Source of the DNA: Anaeromonas gelatinilytica
GTDB taxonomy: Bacteria; Bacillota; Clostridia; Tissierellales; SIT17
Length of the DNA stretch: 32,895 nucleotides
Direction: 5' to 3'
Assembly: GCF_016820635.1 (NCBI RefSeq)
Contig: NZ_WSFU01000084.1
Span: 1-32,895, forward strand
Within the stretch, counting starts at the first letter, position 1. The number at the start of each line of letters is the position of its first letter. Below the pieces are notes generated by a model. The model did not search any database. It was not told where the DNA came from and was given only the letters and a program-made list of their open reading frames with translations. Both the position numbers and the translations under genes were made by a program. This document shows, in pieces, positions 25,293 through 32,895 of the stretch.

Positions 25293-27119
25293 ATGTCTTA
25301 TACCTATAATGATGAGGTTATTAATGAAATAAGGGAAGCAAGTGATATAGTTGATATTATTTCAGATTATATAGAATTGAAGAAAACAGGATTAAATTAT
25401 AAAGGAATTTGTCCATTTCATAATGAGAAGACTCCTTCTTTCGTAGTTTCTCCTAATAAGCAAATATTTCATTGCTTTGGATGTGGAGAAGGAGGAGATA
25501 TAATAACATTTCTTATGAAGCATAGAAATTTAACTTTTATTGAAGCATTAAAAGATTTAGCAGATAGGTCTAACATTATATTACCTGAAGGGAATGATGA
25601 TGCTGGGAAAAAGAAATATGACGAAAGAGAGAAATTATTTAAATTAAATAGAGAAGCTGCTCTGTTTTATTATAATAATTTAAAATCAAATAAAAGGGCC
25701 TTAAAATATTTAAAGTCTAGAAATATTGATTTTAAAATAATAAATAAATTTGGTATTGGATATGCCAATGATAGCTGGGATGATTTATTTAAATATCTTA
25801 AAGAAAAGGGATATGAAGAAGAATTAATATATAAAGTAGGGTTAATAGTACAAAGAAGGGATAAATCAGGATATTATAATAGATTTAGGAATAGAATAAT
25901 ATTTCCTATAATAAATATTAGAGGTAAAGTATTGGGTTTTGGAGGAAGGGTTATTGACGATGGTCAACCTAAATATTTAAATACTCCAGATACTCCTATA
26001 TTTAATAAAGGATATAATCTTTATGGTATAAATATTATAAAGGATAATAGAAGATATGATAAAGCAATATTAGTAGAAGGATATATGGATGTAATATCAC
26101 TTAATAAATATGGAGTTGATTATGCGGTTGCATCTTTAGGAACTGCGTTTACTGAAAATCAAGCAAAACTTTTAAAAAGATATGCAAAGGAATTTTATAT
26201 TTGCTATGATTCTGATGAAGCTGGTATGAGAGCTACTGATAAAGCATTAGAAGTTCTATATCAGCAAGGTATAAAAGCAAAAGTTATTATATTGCCAAAG
26301 GGTAAGGATCCTGATGACTTTATTAAGGAAAGAGGAAAAAAAGCCTATCAAGAAGCGATAAATAAATCTTTAGATTTGATTGATTATAAAATATATATGT
26401 ATAAGAAAAAATTTGATATAAATAAACCTGAAGGTAAGATAAAATTCACTAAAAAAATTACTCAGTTTTTAAAAAAGATGAAAGGTTCTATTGAATTTGA
26501 CGTATATATAAATGAGATATCAAATAATACAGGTATATCAGTAGATACTATAAAAAATGAAATATATGGATATAGAGATAATAATTTAAATAAATCCTAT
26601 AAGGACAAGTATAGTAAACCTTATTTTAGGAATAATATAAAAGATCGTATTAAGCCTGTTGAGTTTTCATTGGAACCAGGACATTTGACAGCAGAAAAAA
26701 GATTATTAAATTTATTACTACAAGATAAGAATATATATAATAAAGTGAAAGAAGAATTTATGTATATGGATTTTTTAGATGAAGATAATAGAAAAATTGC
26801 TGAAATTATATATAAAAAATATGAAAAATCCGAAGTATTAAATATAGAAGAGATTATTGATGAATTAGATATTAATACATCGGAGAAACTAAGAAACATT
26901 ATAAATCTTGTTTCAAATGACGACAATAAAGAAAAAGCAATAAAAGACTATGTAAATAGAATAAATTATTATAAAAAAAAGATAAGAAGAGATTATTTAA
27001 AAAAAGAAATAAATCAAATTAAAGATAAAACAGATAAGTCTAAAGGAGAGGTTGAAAAATTAAGGGTTTTAATGATGGAATATGTACAGCTAGACAAAGA
27101 ATTAAAAGTAAATCACTAA
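25293..27119 (+). CDS. dnaG: DNA primase
   Basis: DnaG synthesises RNA primers at the replication fork. The 608-residue protein has the CHC2 zinc finger (Cys40, His43, Cys61, Cys64 in CPFHNEKTPSF and HCFGCGEGGD), the catalytic core with RIIFPI and GFGGRVI, the TOPRIM motifs LVEGYMDVISL and CYDSDEAG, and a C-terminal helicase-binding domain (about 455-600). ATG follows GAAGGTGG. rpoD follows in the classic macromolecular synthesis operon, without rpsU. Confidence 0.97.
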   Translation: MSYTYNDEVINEIREASDIVDIISDYIELKKTGLNYKGICPFHNEKTPSFVVSPNKQIFHCFGCGEGGDIITFLMKHRNLTFIEALKDLADRSNIILPEGNDDAGKKKYDEREKLFKLNREAALFYYNNLKSNKRALKYLKSRNIDFKIINKFGIGYANDSWDDLFKYLKEKGYEEELIYKVGLIVQRRDKSGYYNRFRNRIIFPIINIRGKVLGFGGRVIDDGQPKYLNTPDTPIFNKGYNLYGINIIKDNRRYDKAILVEGYMDVISLNKYGVDYAVASLGTAFTENQAKLLKRYAKEFYICYDSDEAGMRATDKALEVLYQQGIKAKVIILPKGKDPDDFIKERGKKAYQEAINKSLDLIDYKIYMYKKKFDINKPEGKIKFTKKITQFLKKMKGSIEFDVYINEISNNTGISVDTIKNEIYGYRDNNLNKSYKDKYSKPYFRNNIKDRIKPVEFSLEPGHLTAEKRLLNLLLQDKNIYNKVKEEFMYMDFLDEDNRKIAEIIYKKYEKSEVLNIEEIIDELDINTSEKLRNIINLVSNDDNKEKAIKDYVNRINYYKKKIRRDYLKKEINQIKDKTDKSKGEVEKLRVLMMEYVQLDKELKVNH

Positions 27120-27143
27120 TTGTTGCTGAGAGGAGGGAAAGCA

Positions 27144-28241
27144 ATGAGTGATAAGAAAAATATAAACAGCAAAGATATAAAAAAGAAAGTAATTGAAGAT
27201 ATTATTTCTAAAGGGAAGAAAAAAGGTATATTAACATATAAAGAAATAATGGATTCATTAGAAAATGTAGATTTATCACCAGAGCAAATAGATGATATAT
27301 ATCAAAGGCTTGAAAATCTTGGCATAGAAATAGTAGGTGATAAAGATGAGTTATTAGAAGACGATGATAGTAATGATGATGATAGTAAGATAATATCTGT
27401 TCCTAAAGGAATAAGTGTAGATGATCCTGTTAGAATGTATTTAAAAGAAATAGGAAAAGTTCCATTATTAACAGGAGATGAAGAAGTAGAATTAGCTAAA
27501 AGGATGGAGCAGGGAGATGAGAAAGCTAAAAGGAGATTATCAGAGTCTAACTTAAGATTGGTAGTTAGTATAGCAAAAAGATATGTTGGGAGAGGAATGT
27601 TATTTTTAGATTTAATACAAGAAGGTAACATGGGACTTATAAAGGCTGTTGAAAAGTTTGATTATACTAAGGGTTATAAGTTTAGTACTTATGCTACATG
27701 GTGGATTAGACAGGCTATAACAAGAGCTATAGCAGATCAAGCAAGAACTATTAGAATACCGGTGCATATGGTAGAAACCATTAATAAACTTATAAGAGTT
27801 TCTAGACAATTATTACAAGATATTGGTAGGGAACCAACAGCAGAAGAAATAGCCAAAGAGATGAATTTAGATGAAGAGAAAGTAAGAGAAATAATTAAAA
27901 TAGCTCAGGAGCCAGTATCTTTAGAGACGCCTATTGGAGAAGAAGAAGATAGTCATCTTGGAGATTTTATTCCAGATGACGATGCTCAAGCTCCGTCAGA
28001 TGCAGCAACTTTTACTATGCTAAAAGAACAATTAGTAGATGTATTAGATACTCTTACAGAAAGAGAGCAAAAAGTATTAAGATTAAGATTTGGTTTAGAT
28101 GATGGTAGAGCTAGAACTTTAGAAGAAGTAGGTAAAGAATTTGATGTAACTAGAGAGAGGATTAGACAAATTGAGGCTAAAGCACTAAGAAAACTAAGAC
28201 ATCCAAGTCGCAGCAAAAAATTGAAAGATTTTCTAGAATAA
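27144..28241 (+). CDS. rpoD: Primary sigma factor RpoD (SigA)
   Basis: RpoD is the vegetative sigma factor of RNA polymerase. Region 1.1 (about 1-70) is followed by an acidic patch ([15 protein letters not shown]), region 1.2 ([17 protein letters not shown]), region 2 ([34 protein letters not shown]), region 3 and region 4 ([35 protein letters not shown]). ATG 27144 (365 codons) follows AGGAGGG with six-base spacing; the earlier TTG lies before that site. Confidence 0.97.
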   Translation: MSDKKNINSKDIKKKVIEDIISKGKKKGILTYKEIMDSLENVDLSPEQIDDIYQRLENLGIEIVGDKDELLEDDDSNDDDSKIISVPKGISVDDPVRMYLKEIGKVPLLTGDEEVELAKRMEQGDEKAKRRLSESNLRLVVSIAKRYVGRGMLFLDLIQEGNMGLIKAVEKFDYTKGYKFSTYATWWIRQAITRAIADQARTIRIPVHMVETINKLIRVSRQLLQDIGREPTAEEIAKEMNLDEEKVREIIKIAQEPVSLETPIGEEEDSHLGDFIPDDDAQAPSDAATFTMLKEQLVDVLDTLTEREQKVLRLRFGLDDGRARTLEEVGKEFDVTRERIRQIEAKALRKLRHPSRSKKLKDFLE

Positions 28242-28265
28242 AAATGCTTCTATAGAAGCATTTTT
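28240..28265 (+). terminator. Rho-independent terminator after rpoD
   Basis: AAAAATGCTTC (28240-28250) pairs with GAAGCATTTTT (28255-28265) around a TATA loop. The A-rich 5' and T-rich 3' arms suit termination, and the stem overlaps the rpoD stop codon. Confidence 0.88.
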
Positions 28266-28281
28266 ACATTTTATAAATATT

Positions 28282-28307
28282 AAAGATTCGTCTGACGGCG
28301 AATCTTT
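28282..28307 (+). other. Second hairpin between rpoD and trmK
   Basis: AAAGATTCG (28282-28290) pairs perfectly with CGAATCTTT (28299-28307) around an eight-base loop. No T run follows. It sits 12 bases before the trmK ribosome site AGGAGGT and may be a back-up terminator or an mRNA 5' stabiliser. Confidence 0.5.
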
Positions 28308-28336
28308 AGTATGATATTAGGAGGTAAATATGAAAA

Positions 28337-29041
28337 ATGAATCTAACTCCAAGATTGTTAGAAATAGCAAATAAAGTAGATAAAGGATCAGTAGTAGCTG
28401 ATATTGGAACAGATCATGGATATATACCAGTATATTTAGTAGAAAATAATATATCCGATAAGATTATAGCATGTGATGTAAATGAAGGTCCTCTTCAAAG
28501 TGCTATAAATTATATATCAAAAAAGGAATATAAAAGTTTTATAGATACAAGATTAGGAAATGGATTAAATCCACTAAAACCTAATGAAGTAGATACAGTA
28601 ATTATAGCTGGTATGGGTGGAATACTCATAGCAAATATTTTAGAACAAGATAAAGAAATAGCAGATACCATAGATAAATTTATACTACAACCAATGGTAG
28701 CAAGTGATGAATTAAGAAAGTATTTAAATAAAAATGGATATAAAATAATAGATGAAAAACTAAGTAGAGAAGACAATAGATTCTATGAAATAATTGTAGC
28801 AACTCATGGTAAGGAAGAAATAAATGATGAAATATACTATGAAATTGGATATAAGTTAATAGAAAATAATGATATATTATTAAGGGATTATTTATTAAAG
28901 AAAATAAATAAAACAGAAAAAATATTAAAAAATATAGAAGTAAATGGAAACATAGAAGGAAATAAGAAGTATATCATGTTAAAAAAGAGACTTTCTAGAT
29001 TAGAGGAGGTTTATCGTGATAACATCAAAGAAAGTGATTAA
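28337..29041 (+). CDS. trmK: tRNA (adenine-22-N1)-methyltransferase
   Basis: TrmK (YqfN) methylates A22 in bacterial tRNAs using SAM. The 234-residue protein has a Rossmann-type domain (about 1-150) with motif I VADIGTDHGYIPVYL, CDVNEGPL, TVIIAGMGG and LQPMVASDELRKYL, and a C-terminal coiled-coil (about 170-230). ATG 28337 is the only possible start, since an in-frame stop precedes it by six bases. The ribosome site AGGAGGT is 11 bases away, rather far. nif3 overlaps its end by 26 bases, as in B. subtilis yqfN-yqfO. Confidence 0.92.
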   Translation: MNLTPRLLEIANKVDKGSVVADIGTDHGYIPVYLVENNISDKIIACDVNEGPLQSAINYISKKEYKSFIDTRLGNGLNPLKPNEVDTVIIAGMGGILIANILEQDKEIADTIDKFILQPMVASDELRKYLNKNGYKIIDEKLSREDNRFYEIIVATHGKEEINDEIYYEIGYKLIENNDILLRDYLLKKINKTEKILKNIEVNGNIEGNKKYIMLKKRLSRLEEVYRDNIKESD

Positions 29042-30122
29042 TAAATTAGAAGATATTGCACCAAAAAAATTAGCAGAAGAATGGGATAATGTAGGATTAC
29101 AGATAGGAAGTTTAAATAAAAAAATAAAAAAGGTATTGTTAGCATTAGATATTAATATAGATGTAGTAGAAGAAGCCATAGAAAATCAAGTAGACATGAT
29201 AATATCTCATCATCCAATGTTTTTTGATCCTATTAAGACTATAGATTTGGATACTTATAAAGGACAAATGATAGAAAAAATAATTAAAAATGATATAGTA
29301 GTATATAGTGCTCATACAAATTTAGATTTATCTAAAGATGGAGTGAATGATGCATTAGCTGAGACATTAGAAATTGAAAATTCTCAAATATTAGTAACGG
29401 AATATAGAGAAGCCATGTATAAATTATCAGTATTTGTACCAGTTACCCATGAAAATAAAATAAGAAAGGTATTAGGAGATGCTGGAGCAGGAGGTATTGG
29501 TAATTATAGTTATTGTACCTTTACGTCTAAAGGAATAGGAACATTCAAACCAAATGAAGGTTCAAATCCTTACATAGGTAACATAGAAGAATTAGAAAAA
29601 GTTGATGAAGTGAAAATTGAAGTAATTGTGTCGGGAGATATACTTGACGATGTAGTGAAAAAAATGATTTATAATCATCCTTATGAAGAAGTAGCTTATG
29701 ATATATTTAAATTGGAAAATCAATATATAGAATATGGCATAGGTAGGGTTGGTAATATAAATAAAACTACATTAATTAATTTTGCAAAAAAAGTAAAAGA
29801 GAAATTAAATAGCGCGTACTTAAGAATATATGGTAATATAAATGAAGAGGTAGAAAAAATAGCTGTAGTAGGAGGAAGTGGTTCAGATTTTATAAAAGAT
29901 GCTAAAAAAGCAAATGTGGATGTGTATATAACAGGAGATATCAAACATCATGATGCTCAACAAGCTATGGAATGGGGGTTAAATTTAATAGATGCAGGAC
30001 ATTTTAGTACAGAAAAGATTGTCATGAATAAACTAGAAAAATATTTTAGAAAAGAATTTTCTACTGATATTGAAATATTAATATCAGAAAAAGATAATTC
30101 AGGAAAGTATTTAAGTATATAA
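29016..30122 (+). CDS. yqfO: Nif3-like dinuclear metal protein with PII-like insert
   Basis: This is a Nif3/GTP cyclohydrolase I type 2-like protein. The 368 residues match the long Gram-positive form (B. subtilis YqfO, about 373): Nif3 half 1 (about 1-125, SHHPMFFDPIKTID and HTNLDLSKDGVND supplying metal ligands), a PII/CutA-like insert (about 128-230), and Nif3 half 2 (about 235-368, GSGSDFI and GDIKHHDAQQA, DAGHFSTE). The biochemical role is unsettled. GTG 29016 is five bases after AGGAGGT, inside trmK. Confidence 0.9.
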   Translation: MITSKKVINKLEDIAPKKLAEEWDNVGLQIGSLNKKIKKVLLALDINIDVVEEAIENQVDMIISHHPMFFDPIKTIDLDTYKGQMIEKIIKNDIVVYSAHTNLDLSKDGVNDALAETLEIENSQILVTEYREAMYKLSVFVPVTHENKIRKVLGDAGAGGIGNYSYCTFTSKGIGTFKPNEGSNPYIGNIEELEKVDEVKIEVIVSGDILDDVVKKMIYNHPYEEVAYDIFKLENQYIEYGIGRVGNINKTTLINFAKKVKEKLNSAYLRIYGNINEEVEKIAVVGGSGSDFIKDAKKANVDVYITGDIKHHDAQQAMEWGLNLIDAGHFSTEKIVMNKLEKYFRKEFSTDIEILISEKDNSGKYLSI

Positions 30123-30147
30123 AGGGGTACTAAGGAGGTATTTTTTC

Positions 30148-30870
30148 ATGAGTCAACTGAAATCTATTTGGAATATGCATGAAATTGATAAAGAGATAAA
30201 GGAGCTAGAATTAGAAAATGAAACTTTAGAAAAAAATGATAATATTCAAGATATTTTATTAAGTTTACAAGAAAAAGAGTATGATATAACTAATTTTAAA
30301 ACTCAATTAGAAGTTGATGATATTAAAATACAGAGATTAAATCAAAAATTAAAACAAAAAAATTTCAAGTTGAAAGAAGTTAATGAAAAATTATATAGCG
30401 GAGAAATAACAAATATAAAAAAATTATCAACACTTCAAGATGAAGAAAAACAAATTAAGGAAGAATTAGAAGATATTGAAAATGAAATATTGAAATTATT
30501 AGATAATATAGAAAGTGATACAGAAAAATTATATTCTGTGGAAAAAGAGTATAGGACATTAAAAGATAAATATAAAGAATTAAAAAGATCGAATAAAGAG
30601 AGAAGTAATATCATAAAAAATAAATTAAAAAATTTAAAGGAAGAAATAAAAAAAATAAAAATCAATTTAGATAAAGATGTATTAGAAAAATATGAAAATT
30701 TAAATAAAAAGAAAGGTAAAGCAATTGCGAAGATAGATGGAGATAAATGTACAGGATGTCATATGTCTATTCCATTATCAACTATTTCAAAAATAAAAAA
30801 AGGCAATGAACTTATATATTGTGATAATTGTGGTAGAATTTTATTTTATCAATTAGAAGATAAAGCATAA
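30148..30870 (+). CDS. Coiled-coil protein with C4 zinc ribbon
   Basis: The 240 residues form a long antiparallel coiled-coil (about 1-185) rich in Lys/Glu/Leu, ending in a C4 zinc ribbon with CTGCHMSIP and CDNCGR (DUF164/CT398-like family). The function is not established; nucleic-acid or protein binding is presumed. ATG is preceded by AAGGAGGT. In Clostridia it commonly follows nif3 and precedes rnpB, as here. Confidence 0.88.
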   Translation: MSQLKSIWNMHEIDKEIKELELENETLEKNDNIQDILLSLQEKEYDITNFKTQLEVDDIKIQRLNQKLKQKNFKLKEVNEKLYSGEITNIKKLSTLQDEEKQIKEELEDIENEILKLLDNIESDTEKLYSVEKEYRTLKDKYKELKRSNKERSNIIKNKLKNLKEEIKKIKINLDKDVLEKYENLNKKKGKAIAKIDGDKCTGCHMSIPLSTISKIKKGNELIYCDNCGRILFYQLEDKA

Positions 30871-30905
30871 TACAAATAAATGGATACGTTGGAATATATA
30901 ACCCC

Positions 30906-30934
30906 TTGAATAGAACTAGAATACATGGTACACT
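30906..30934 (+). promoter_or_regulatory. Promoter of rnpB
   Basis: TTGAAT (30906-30911) and TACACT (30929-30934) are 17 bp apart, with TGG making an extended -10. Transcription would start near 30941, about 25 nt before the mature RNA. Confidence 0.6.
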
Positions 30935-30965
30935 ATTAATTGTCGTTAGAAAAGAAAAAAATAAA

Positions 30966-31304
30966 TATGAGTAAGTCAGATGATCGCATGCTTTTGCATG
31001 AGGAAAGTCCGAGCTTCACAGGGCACGGGTGCTGGGTAATACCCAGTGGGGGCAACCCTAAGGATAGTGCAACAGAAATAAACCGCCTGTTTCCAGGTAA
31101 GGATGGAAAGGTGAGGTAAGAGCTCACCAGCAACTAGGTGACTAGTTGGCTCTGTAAACCCCACCCGAAGCAAGACCAAGTAGGGACTTTAAACAAGCGG
31201 CTGCCCGTCGCTGTCCCGTAGGTAGGTTGCTGGAGTCTATTGGTAACAATAGACCTAGAAAGATGATCGTCTAATACAGAACTCGGCTTATAGGTTTGCT
31301 CATA
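30966..31304 (+). ncRNA. rnpB: RNase P RNA, class A
   Basis: This is the catalytic RNA that matures tRNA 5' ends. The conserved blocks are visible in order: GAGGAAAGTCCGAGCTTCAC with CAGGGCACGG, GGATAGTGCAACAGAAA (with AAACCGCC), GTAAACCCCACCCGAAGCAA, and the 3' ACAGAACTCGGCTTA. The ends are set by P1 pairing of TATGAG (30966-30971) with CTCATA (31299-31304). The layout is class A, as expected for Clostridia. A terminator follows at 31344-31376. Confidence 0.96.
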
Positions 31305-31343
31305 TACATATAAAGATATAAAACATTATATATTATAGAATCA

Positions 31344-31376
31344 AAAAACTTTGAAGATGTACTCTTCAAAGTTTTT
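31344..31376 (+). terminator. Rho-independent terminator after rnpB
   Basis: AAAAACTTTGAAGA (31344-31357) pairs perfectly with TCTTCAAAGTTTTT (31363-31376), a 14-bp stem with a five-base loop and a T-rich 3' arm. Confidence 0.9.
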
Positions 31377-31408
31377 ATTATGATTACTAATATATATGTA
31401 AAGTTAAC

Positions 31409-31437
31409 TTGACATGAATTCAACTTTTCGTTATACT
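31409..31437 (+). promoter_or_regulatory. Promoter of the small HTH/membrane-protein operon
   Basis: A consensus TTGACA (31409-31414) and TATACT (31432-31437) are 17 bp apart. The palindrome AAGTTAACTT (31401-31410) touches the -35 and could be an autoregulatory operator. The promoter rules out a translational start at 31414. Confidence 0.75.
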
Positions 31438-31476
31438 AATAGTGGAAAGTATGCTTTACAAATGGAGGAAATAAAT

Positions 31477-31692
31477 GTGAAGAATAAGTTGGAAGAGATA
31501 AGAAAAGCACGAAGTATAAAGCAAGAACAACTGGCAGATGCCTTAGAAGTATCTAGGCAAACAATCAGTTCTTTAGAAAATGGTAGATACAATCCATCTA
31601 TTATATTAGCATTTAAGATTGCTCGTTATTTTAATCTTAGTATTGAAGAAGTCTTTATTTATGAGGAGGAAAAAAAATATGAAAAGAAATAA
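31477..31692 (+). CDS. Small XRE-family transcriptional regulator
   Basis: The 71-residue Cro/CI-type helix-turn-helix protein (about 5-60; EEIRKARSIKQEQLADALEV, SRQTISSLENGRYNPS) has almost nothing outside the DNA-binding domain. GTG 31477 is eight bases after GGAGG; upstream in-frame starts fall in the promoter. It overlaps the next gene by 14 bases. Such pairs with a small membrane protein are common in Firmicutes; here it probably represses its own operon. Confidence 0.85.
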   Translation: MKNKLEEIRKARSIKQEQLADALEVSRQTISSLENGRYNPSIILAFKIARYFNLSIEEVFIYEEEKKYEKK

Positions 31693-32092
31693 AAAGGATC
31701 TCGCATTATTAGTTATAGGAATATTAATTTTTGTGACATCACTAATTGGATTTTCATACACAGAAAATTGGCTTTTAGCAATTGGGGTAGGTATTGGAAC
31801 AATGGTATTATCATCAGCAGTCAACAGAATACTTACAAATTATTCTTTGAAAAATGATAAGGAACTACAGAAGAAACATGAAATTGCCAATAATGATGAA
31901 AGAAATCAGTTTATTATATATAAGGCAAGTTATCGAGTTTATCAACTTATGACACCAATTTTGGGAGTCCTTGGTATTTCTTTGGGAATTATGAGAGTAG
32001 AAATATGGATAATATGTATTCCTGTAGGGATATTGCTCTTGGAAGCAATTTTAATGGTTATGTTCCATTCCAAATATAATAAAGAATACTAA
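31679..32092 (+). CDS. Small four-helix membrane protein, DUF2178-like
   Basis: The 137 residues contain about four hydrophobic segments (about 8-24, 29-48, 88-106, 109-128) in two pairs, separated by a charged loop with NNDERNQFIIYKASYR. The DER-x-n-KA pattern before the second helix pair resembles DUF2178 proteins, which are often partnered with small HTH regulators. ATG 31679 follows GAGGAGG, within the regulator gene. The function is unknown; it may sense membrane state or bind the regulator. Confidence 0.75.
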   Translation: MKRNKKDLALLVIGILIFVTSLIGFSYTENWLLAIGVGIGTMVLSSAVNRILTNYSLKNDKELQKKHEIANNDERNQFIIYKASYRVYQLMTPILGVLGISLGIMRVEIWIICIPVGILLLEAILMVMFHSKYNKEY

Positions 32093-32179
32093 AGTATTGA
32101 ATATTGCTCATTGATGAGATAATAAGTATAATCTGTGTTTGTAATTAAGACGCATCATTTATAAAACACCACATAATGA

Positions 32180-32197
32180 AGCCTTAATATTAAGGCT
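32180..32197. other. Perfect 18-bp palindrome
   Basis: AGCCTTAATATTAAGGCT reads the same on both strands. It lies in the convergent gap between the membrane-protein gene and the leftward regulator, with no T run adjacent. It may be a weak terminator or a binding site. I see no gene in 32093-32252. Confidence 0.4.
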
Positions 32198-32252
32198 ATA
32201 TTAAAAATCATAAATATCATCACTTTTCTTAAATAGAGCAAATAATAAAAAT

Positions 32253-32319
32253 GGTTCTATAATAAATGTTGGAGTCACCTTAATTTTTTCACCTCAACAT
32301 TTATTGTAGAACCTTTTTT
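32253..32319. terminator. Long inverted repeat, probable bidirectional terminator
   Basis: GGTTCTATAATAAATGTTG (32253-32271) pairs with CAACATTTATTGTAGAACC (32295-32313) over 19 pairs, one G-T, around a 23-nt loop. T6 follows on the right and AAAAA precedes on the left, so it could stop convergent transcription from both sides. The long arms starting GGTTCT also resemble insertion-sequence ends. Confidence 0.6.
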
Positions 32320-32327
32320 ACAGACCC

Positions 32328-32702
32328 TTATGTTAAATAAGGAAGTATTGTTTTTAACAATTTTTTATATAATTCTAGTTCTGCTGGAGAACATTTTTTT
32401 AATAAATCTAATATTTCTTTAAAATCTATTTCGTATTTTCCATATGAACCATAAGATTCAATTATATATTCGTTATTTATTATTTCATCACCAAAGATAA
32501 GGTAGTCTAGTGAAATATGTAGATGTTTGGCCATATTTACCATAGTAGGCAAACTCATCTGTCTTTCTCCTCGTTCCAATTGTCCTATATAGTAATCAGA
32601 AAGATTCATTAATTCAGCAAATTCTTCCCTTGAGAGATCTAGTTTTTCTCTTTCATTTCGAATTCTTTGACCAATTGCTTCATTATTTATTTCATTTTTC
32701 AT
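32328..32702 (-). CDS. XRE-family regulator with helical C-terminus
   Basis: This is the only leftward gene. Its 124 residues have an HTH_3 domain (about 10-66; GQRIRNEREKLDLSREEFAE, LSDYYIGQLERGERQMS, LHISLDYLIFGD), then a short linker with YGSYGKY and a C-terminal helical segment (EILDLLKKCSPAELELYKKL). This clostridial type usually controls neighbouring genes, but the target is unknown. ATG (complement of 32700-32702) follows GGAGTGAT. It diverges from a possible rightward promoter at 32782-32810. Confidence 0.85.
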   Translation of the reverse strand: MKNEINNEAIGQRIRNEREKLDLSREEFAELMNLSDYYIGQLERGERQMSLPTMVNMAKHLHISLDYLIFGDEIINNEYIIESYGSYGKYEIDFKEILDLLKKCSPAELELYKKLLKTILPYLT

Positions 32703-32781
32703 TTAATCACTCCTAATCTTACTTTATACTTTAACGGATTTTAAAAGATATTTTAATTTGCATATAGCTTATATATAATAT

Positions 32782-32810
32782 TTGCTTATAGCTGTTTTTT
32801 AATATAAAAT
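32782..32810 (+). promoter_or_regulatory. Possible rightward promoter at the window edge
   Basis: TTGCTT (32782-32787) and TAAAAT (32805-32810) are 17 bp apart. The region is very AT-rich, so a chance match is quite possible. It would transcribe the structured leader that follows. Confidence 0.3.
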
Positions 32811-32832
32811 TATAATTGTATTTAGAATAATT

Positions 32833-32895
32833 GGAGGTAACTAACAGTTACAATGTTGACAGCCTCCCATGTTCATAAAGAGCATGGAGTGATAC
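32833..32895 (+). promoter_or_regulatory. Structured leader with alternative SD/anti-SD pairings
   Basis: GGAGG (32833-32837) can pair with CCTCC (32863-32867), enclosing a GTAACT-AAC-AGTTAC hairpin (32837-32851). Alternatively CTCCCATG (32864-32871) pairs with CATGGAG (32883-32889), hiding a second ribosome-site-like GGAGTG. The two are mutually exclusive. The gene would begin just beyond the window. A leader peptide from ATG 32853 (MLTASHVHK...) is possible, but its spacing from GGAGG is long (15 bases). Confidence 0.35.

Noticed and set aside
28330-28374. Fourteen-codon gene at the start of trmK
   Set aside because: It overlaps trmK in another frame and has no recognisable content. Kept only as a note on start-site competition.
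30936-31179. Two leftward open frames across rnpB
   Set aside because: They are antisense to a complete RNase P RNA with all its conserved blocks; coding is accidental.
32841-32895. Leftward partial frame ending in MGGCQHCNC and stop, possible end of a cysteine-rich protein
   Set aside because: Only 18 codons are visible, and the same bases form clear alternative hairpins on the rightward strand. Not enough to call a gene.

Overview
The window is AT-rich, densely packed DNA from a low-GC, Gram-positive, endospore-forming bacterium of the Clostridia/Tissierellia type. The evidence is the sporulation genes yqfC and yqfD, the order era-yqzL-recO-glyQS-ccpN-ppsR-yaiI-dnaG-rpoD-trmK-nif3 (close to Bacillus subtilis yqf/sigA), a class A RNase P RNA of clostridial form, Shine-Dalgarno sites of AGGAGG type, and frequent GTG/TTG starts. 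There is no 16S gene here, so genus is not assigned. Every gene reads rightward except one regulator at the right end.

Region 1 (1-6500) is a six-gene operon for cell-wall amino-sugar recovery: murQ, murP, mupG, murR, nagA, nagB. In order of action, MurP imports and phosphorylates MurNAc or MurNAc-GlcNAc. MupG splits the phosphorylated disaccharide. MurQ removes lactate to give GlcNAc-6P. NagA deacetylates it and NagB yields fructose-6P plus ammonia. The RpiR-type regulator MurR sits inside the operon, and two near-palindromic GAAAT-N3-ATTTC boxes, 32 bp apart, lie at its single clear promoter.

Region 2 (6500-9400) is a membrane-microdomain operon: an NfeD/ClpP-class membrane protein (yqeZ type), flotillin-like floA, and an unrecognised lysine-rich protein with one N-terminal membrane segment. 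Region 3 (9400-18550) is a conserved housekeeping and sporulation run: yqfC, yqfD, phoH, ybeY, a dgkA-PAP2 fusion, a CNNM/CorC-type transporter, a DUF3048 lipoprotein, cdd, era, yqzL, recO and a DUF4342 protein. Region 4 (18550-23300) is glyQS under a glycine T-box (specifier GGC), then ccpN and ppsR. Region 5 (23300-31380) holds dgt, yaiI, dnaG, rpoD, trmK, nif3, a zinc-ribbon coiled-coil protein and rnpB. Region 6 (31380-32895) looks more accessory: a small HTH/membrane-protein pair, a long hairpin, a leftward XRE regulator and, at the edge, a structured leader for an unseen gene.

The least explained feature is a dispersed intergenic element present three times: 1-66 (3' part only), 9401-9617 (fullest) and 23311-23473 (internally deleted). 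The copies share a closing stem, a 25-nt invariant block, a GGGAAAC-TAG-GTTTCCC hairpin and a terminator-like 3' hairpin with at least one compensatory base-pair change. I could not match it to a named RNA family. It may be an undescribed small RNA or a small mobile structured repeat.
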